Shown piece after piece: positions 21,273-25,985 of a DNA stretch of 25,985 bases. The number at the start of each line of letters is the position of its first letter. Positions within the stretch are counted from its first letter, which is position 1. The DNA is from Dicyema japonicum (Eukaryota > Dicyemida > Rhombozoa > Dicyemidae), in NCBI GenBank assembly GCA_011109175.1, contig RDEW01000045.1:5674-31658 (forward strand), read 5' to 3'. A program made the translations under genes and the position numbers. The notes beneath the pieces were generated by a model. That model worked only from the letters and a program-made list of their open reading frames with translations. It was not told the origin of the DNA and did not search any database.

Positions 21273-24200
21273 CTATTTAAATTTAATAGTCCAATTATCA
21301 GAGACAACAATCCCAGGCATTCGGATCATGAAAGACCCTTCCCCGTCCAGTGGTACCAAATTCTTAGTAATAACAGTTCCGTCTCCTACTGTAAGACCAT
21401 AATTATTATGCCTAATGTGATTTCAGCTGTTGTCGGTCGATAATTCATTCCGTACATATAAATCCGATCAATCCACAAATTAGACTTATAATTCGATTTA
21501 TTTTGTCTATAATAATAATTACAACATACTTTATATTACTTAACACTCCATTCTGATAGTAAAACTTACGAAGATCAAATTGTCCGTTGACACTGTAATT
21601 ATAAGTAGTAAAGTCATCGATATACAAGTCCCCTTGAGCTTCCCCCTGATAAACTATACAAGAGATCTCACAAACCTTCGAATCAAGAGTAACTGTGAGG
21701 GAAATTGGATCATTCACTGAGAGAGAAGCACTTCGACGGACGTAATGTCTTCTAGGAATAATACTGCCTCCCCGATAGAATGTAGGGACAGAATTCAAAT
21801 CAACATTGACTTTTAGTGTAGTAGGACCTGCAATCGGCTTGGTTGTTAAATCCTCAGAGTTATACCAAATCTAAGAATAAATCATAAAATACCTCATTTC
21901 CAGGAAAATAAATGGTAACAGAGTCTGTAGAGGGATACAACACGGGTGCAACTAGAACTGATGGACCTACGATTAAATCAGAATAAAACCAATCATAAAT
22001 GATTCTTCCATAGTAAAGGTATTATGATCACGTGGAAAATGCACCCACAGAGGAGCCATTATAGGGAATCCTTCCTCCGTAGCATTCGCAAACAGAGTGT
22101 ACCAATAAGGGAGATACATGTAACGAATTTTGATAGCACTTCTAATCCCCTCAGTATATTGGTCAGAAAACAGCCAAGGTTCCCTTCTACGACTATCAAT
22201 GTGAGCGTGGGCACGATAGAATGGCTGCCAAGCACCCAACTGTAATAATTATAAGTCAGTCCTCACCTGGTGCCATCGAACAAGCAATTCTCCATCAGGA
22301 TTTCCAAAGAATCCCCCAACATCGGCTCCAGAGAATACAATTCCGGAGATACTCATGGAAATGATCATTGGAATACTCTTTCTCAGATGCTCCCAACTAG
22401 CATCATTATCTCCCGTCCAGTAAGCTCCATATCTTTGAGATCCGGCAAAGAATGACCTTCCGAGCAAGAATGGCCTCAAAGTATAGTTAGATCTTGCCTT
22501 CATTCCTTCCCAGGAGGCTTTGGCCTAAAAGTGATGATAAATAACCGACCATCAAAAACCCATATTCATTATGCACTTCCATATGCAACCTATCATTAAA
22601 GTGCTTGGAATTCCTGGGCAGGGTCATCTCAGGGTGGTTAAACACTGAGGGCTCATTCATATCCACCCACAAATGTACATCATTATTAGACATGGTAAAC
22701 TTATCAAATCCAAAGAGGGAAGACCACCAAGCACTACCATCGGGGTTAGTGAAGTCTGGCCACACAGAATTCCCTACAATTATAGAACAAATCTCACCAG
22801 GCCAACACCATCCATGGAAGACATTTCCGTCATCACTTCTTACCAAATATCCTTTTTCGTTTGCTTCAACAAACACGTGGTAATCATCACCCATTTTCAA
22901 GTGAGGATCCACTATTACCACCAGTTTTCTGCCATTAGAAGCCAACGTCGACATCATTGCCATGGGGTCGTCGAATTTACTAGAATCCCACACAAAATAT
23001 CTGAAATGGTGGTAAAATAAAACTTTCTATGGTCAGTATGCTCAATATCCAACCAGATAAAGTCAAGAGGAATCCCAAGTCGTTCAAAGTTAGCACTGAC
23101 TCTGTAAAATCAGTTAAATGTCAACAAACTCCTCAACATCCTCACGATCGTCATAATTCCATCTTGACTGGTGAAATCCCAATGCGAATAACTACATAAA
23201 TGAAATCAAAAACAGGTGGGAGAGTAACAGTCCCAGTTAATTCGGCATACTGCTTGAATAATTGACGAGGAGTGGGCCCAACAAGCACAAAAAAGTCAAT
23301 GATCCCTATTTCAGAGAACCAATGGAGATTTACTGACTTCTACAACTGAGAATAGCAAATACGGATGACTCATAGTCCAAGTCAACCCACGTTTCCGCAG
23401 TATTAAGCCAAAACAGACCAACGGTGTCGTGGTTTCTAAATACGACAAGATTAATACCCGTGAAGGACTGCCAAAGGGACTGATCCATACAAAGCCATGG
23501 AGTAATCGTCAATATCATACTGGAACACATCTGAGTTGAACATTCTATATGGATCTCCATTTCTTCAATTAGTCAAAATCATCACTTTGAAGAACCGAGA
23601 ACAAGTGGGGATCCCCGTTCTGGCAGACCATAGACGTAACCATATCCATGGAATTTGAAGTCAACTCCAACAGATGTCATCGATTCTACAATAAAAACCA
23701 TCAATGTACCCTGATTTGTTTCACCTTCTGGCTCCTTGGGGTTATCCTCTGTCGATTCCGCAGCCTCGTCCTTGGCTTTACGAAATATCAAACCTCCGTG
23801 TTTTGAGCGTCATCAGTCTCCAATCTCTGAGATCTGAACCAATTAAAAGAGATGTATGATCGAATAAAAGAATACAACCGAAATATCCTGCTTTCTGGTG
23901 CTGAGGGGGATCTAAGTTTAAATTACGGACAAACTTTTCCTTGTTTTCGAACATAAGAAGACGATCCCCATTAACAGTGGCGATTTTCCTATCCCTGCTG
24001 AATATTTCTAAATAGAATGGGGCGTAGAAGACCCTGACGACCTCAAAGTCAACAATTATGCTCGCATATGTCAGCAAAGTGACATATTTAAGTCTACACA
24101 TATTGGATTATAAATATGCTCTTCTATTTGTAGATCATCCAACAGGATGTTCTGTGATTCGTATCTTGGTCGCACATTAGGTGAGACTTCACGAATTGAG

Positions 24201-24488
24201 AATCTCAGTTTTCCACCTCGAATTGAAGATATGATGACCTAAATACGAGTAAAGTTATACTGTGAGAGGATTAGACGAGTCTTCGTGGGAAATGACGAAT
24301 TCCACATTTCCTTGGTTAGTCTTTTTGAATGTGGAGGAATTGACGACGTAGCTATTCCTGTCGGTGTTGCGATTCCGTCTATGGCTGAGATAGACAGACT
24401 ACTGGCAGAATGGAGTCTGAGCACATGTGTTGAACTTAGTCCTATCGACCGCATTTATTAAGTGAATAAGAATGACGACAACCAACAT
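21273..24488 (-). CDS. GANAB: Glucosidase II catalytic alpha subunit (GH31)
   Basis: About 22 exons joined through short introns, mostly 22-28 nt. The N-terminus [13 protein letters not shown] is a signal peptide, followed by [16 protein letters not shown], matching the start of mature glucosidase II alpha. Landmarks: FENKEKF, an acidic stretch ([18 protein letters not shown]), [87 protein letters not shown] (nucleophile aspartate), [13 protein letters not shown] (acid/base region), [25 protein letters not shown] and [11 protein letters not shown]. It trims the two inner glucoses from N-glycans in the ER with the beta subunit. The length, about 880 residues, is close to the usual 920-944. Two poorly conserved joins (23780-24060) are less certain. 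The last intron is GC-AG. It lies 191 bp downstream of ULK on the same strand. Confidence 0.95.
21389..21411 (-). other. GC-AG intron in glucosidase II alpha
   Basis: Between ACA TTA G and TA GGA GAC a 23-nt segment begins GCATAATAATT and ends CTTACAG. Removing it keeps the frame into the conserved C-terminal strand, ending DNWTIKFK. No GT donor fits. GC-AG is the most common non-GT class of U2 introns. Confidence 0.7.
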
Positions 24489-24639
24489 AAACACGAGTAT
24501 AGTCTTCGCTGTACACTATTTTCTATTATAAATGTTCAATTTATAAAATTTTATTTAATTCATAAATGATTATTACCACTTTTGTTGTATATTTTTTGGT
24601 TTAAATAAAAATAAAATTCATATCTCCATTACTATTGTA

Positions 24640-25100
24640 TCCATTGAAGGCGGATCTCCCCACACTGGAAGTCGAAAATGATGTTCTTATGACTTATGTC
24701 GACGAAATTGTCATTTTGTACGTGATCGAGACATCCAGATTCCTACTACGAGATTGCAACACAATCTGGACCTTCACAACGAATGGTTATTGAAGAATTG
24801 CCTGTCCACCAGAACTGAGAAGTCCGTCACAACTCTACATTAGACAAGAGACTGGGAAGACGCACGGTCGATTTGAAAACTAACTATGATATTTTCTGGT
24901 TCAGAAAATCCCAAAAGATCCTTGGGGTGACTTTTGAAATGCACATGTCATGTAATTACAAAATGTGGAAAAAACTAATGTTTGGAAATGTCTATCTGGA
25001 TTATGGATGATAGTAAATGTTGTCATAAAACTCCACCACTTGGGTCTGATCAGAGGCCGACTCAAAAAAGTTGGACTTTTCACCCAACACAATTAAAGCA
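24640..25100 (+). mobile_element. Decayed non-LTR retrotransposon remnant (LINE-A related)
   Basis: Plus-strand pieces read LMTYVDEIVIL, a degenerate Y-A-D-D box, at about 24690-24720; LHNEWLLKNCLSTRTEKSV at about 24773-24830; and QKILGVTFEMHM at about 24911-24945. Frame shifts separate them. The K-I-L-G-V-T-F word is shared with the minus-strand remnant at 10796-11390. Confidence 0.6.
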
Positions 25101-25139
25101 GACGATGTCGTTCCGATGGCGCTCCAGAATATAGAACAG

Positions 25140-25270
25140 AACTATGTACGAGAAGACAAGTTGTCCCCTAATCTAGATCGAAATCACAGAAGCTAGATGG
25201 TGACTATTTGGACATGTTCTGGGAATGGACCTAAGGGAAGAAATCCTTACCGGTACACGTTCAACACAAT
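25140..25270 (+). mobile_element. LINE-B tail fragment, plus strand
   Basis: Reads IEITEARW, a stop, then LFGHVLGMDL, matching DITDARWRLFGHVLRMDL of the element at 3137-4165. It abuts the LINE-A remnant, so the region is a composite of two elements. Confidence 0.55.
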
Positions 25271-25790
25271 TTTCGTTGAGACAATTGCACGTATAAGCAG
25301 GGAGTTACTGTTTTTTCCCAAGAGACTGGGCCATCTCGCTTCCCTCGGGAACCATGACGCCCTTTAAATATAGTATCTCCCTTAGTTGATTCTGGTTGCT
25401 ATCAGAAAAAACAACGGGGTATTATTCTGTCGGTAATCAATAGTTTAAATTGTTAACAATTGGGTCAAAACTTGATTGTTTTACACCTTCATAATAGACC
25501 AGAACTTGAAAAAACACGGACAAGATTATTTGCATTTACAATCTGTTTCCTTCCTTTAAGCTCACACAAACCCGGTATTGGTGAGATGCACGATCTACCA
25601 GTATTTCCGTTTGGACAGATTGGGGCTTCCAGGGGAGTTAGTGGGAGGTTGATCCTGTGATGCGATAGATGAACCCCAAGAAGGGTGTGCGTAAAAAGTA
25701 AATTGTTTGATGCACTGCTTGTGGAGTGTTTCTATGATAAGACGGTATTGAACTTCCATTATTAAGCACTATTCGAGGCATTATTCTTGT
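25271..25790. other. Unassigned stretch at the right end
   Basis: No gene is recognised. Short open frames occur on both strands (25460-25660 plus, 25638-25847 minus) but match no family I know. It is likely more element debris, lying between two LINE-B pieces. Confidence 0.4.
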
Positions 25791-25985
25791 GACGTCCTGT
25801 CGCGGATATGATTGGCCAATCTTTCCCACGCTCTTCTGTTGCGTCATTTCTTATGGAGAGTTTCCAGATTTTCCAAGGTTAAATGGGTAATCGATGAGGA
25901 TAATCAGTAGGGTAATTCTTGGTATATCGATATTTTCTGGTAATTGCTAACGTGAATTTTCCATCGTGTATTTTGTCATGATTGC
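25790..25985 (-). mobile_element. LINE-B 3' coding end, minus strand, cut by the window edge
   Basis: Minus-strand frames read GIPRITLLIIL near 25925-25895, then, shifted, LTLENLETLHKK and NRRAWERLANHIRD near 25845-25800. The first matches GRPRMTLPIML and the last matches CNRGGWKRLTNNI of the element at 3137-4165. Confidence 0.5.

Noticed and set aside
24239-24454. Glucosidase II alpha starting at the 71-codon frame
   Set aside because: That frame does not match the family. Another frame starting at 24488 gives a signal peptide and the conserved cysteine-containing N-terminus.

Overview
The window looks like nuclear DNA of a small, AT-rich metazoan genome, most likely a dicyemid (a cephalopod-kidney parasite) or a similarly reduced animal. 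Six genes can be reconstructed with confidence: a Hop/STI1 co-chaperone, a sesquipedalian (PHETA) PH protein, the PLP homeostasis protein PLPBP/YggS, mitochondrial ATP synthase alpha, a TOCA/CIP4 F-BAR protein, an ATG1/ULK kinase and glucosidase II alpha make seven if the PHETA core is counted as complete. Sesquipedalian and TOCA proteins point to an animal. About 70 introns can be placed by homology and reading frame, and almost all are 21-31 nt long. Dicyemids are known for introns of this size. TAA, TAG and TGA all behave as stops, so ciliates with short introns and altered codes do not fit. The species is inferred, not shown.

Layout. 142-667 (+) is the end of an unrecognised gene. 725-1367 (+) encodes a small protein ending in a C-clamp. 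1470-4165 is retrotransposon debris plus tandem repeats. 4269-5367 (+) is a short Hop/STI1. 5368-8160 holds a decayed non-LTR element and a decayed pogo/Tigger element. 8826-9238 (+) is sesquipedalian-like. 9300-11820 is repeat and LINE debris. 11824-12826 (+) is PLPBP, 13691-15618 (+) ATP synthase alpha, 16448-18061 (+) TOCA. On the minus strand follow ATG1/ULK (18713-21081) and glucosidase II alpha (21273-24488). 24640-25985 is again retrotransposon debris in both orientations.

The genes are housekeeping or cell-biology genes with no obvious shared pathway. TOCA (F-BAR, HR1, SH3), PHETA (endosomal PH) and ULK (autophagy) all act on membranes, but nothing in the sequence shows co-regulation. 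No operon, CRISPR, phage or bacterial features are seen.

The most striking feature is seven direct, back-to-back duplications of 86-226 bp. Several lie inside genes, and an N sits at the junction of one of them. Either the assembler left contig-end overlaps unmerged, or recent microduplications are common here. In ATP synthase alpha and PLPBP the duplications break the direct reading frame, but a splice that skips exactly one unit would restore it.
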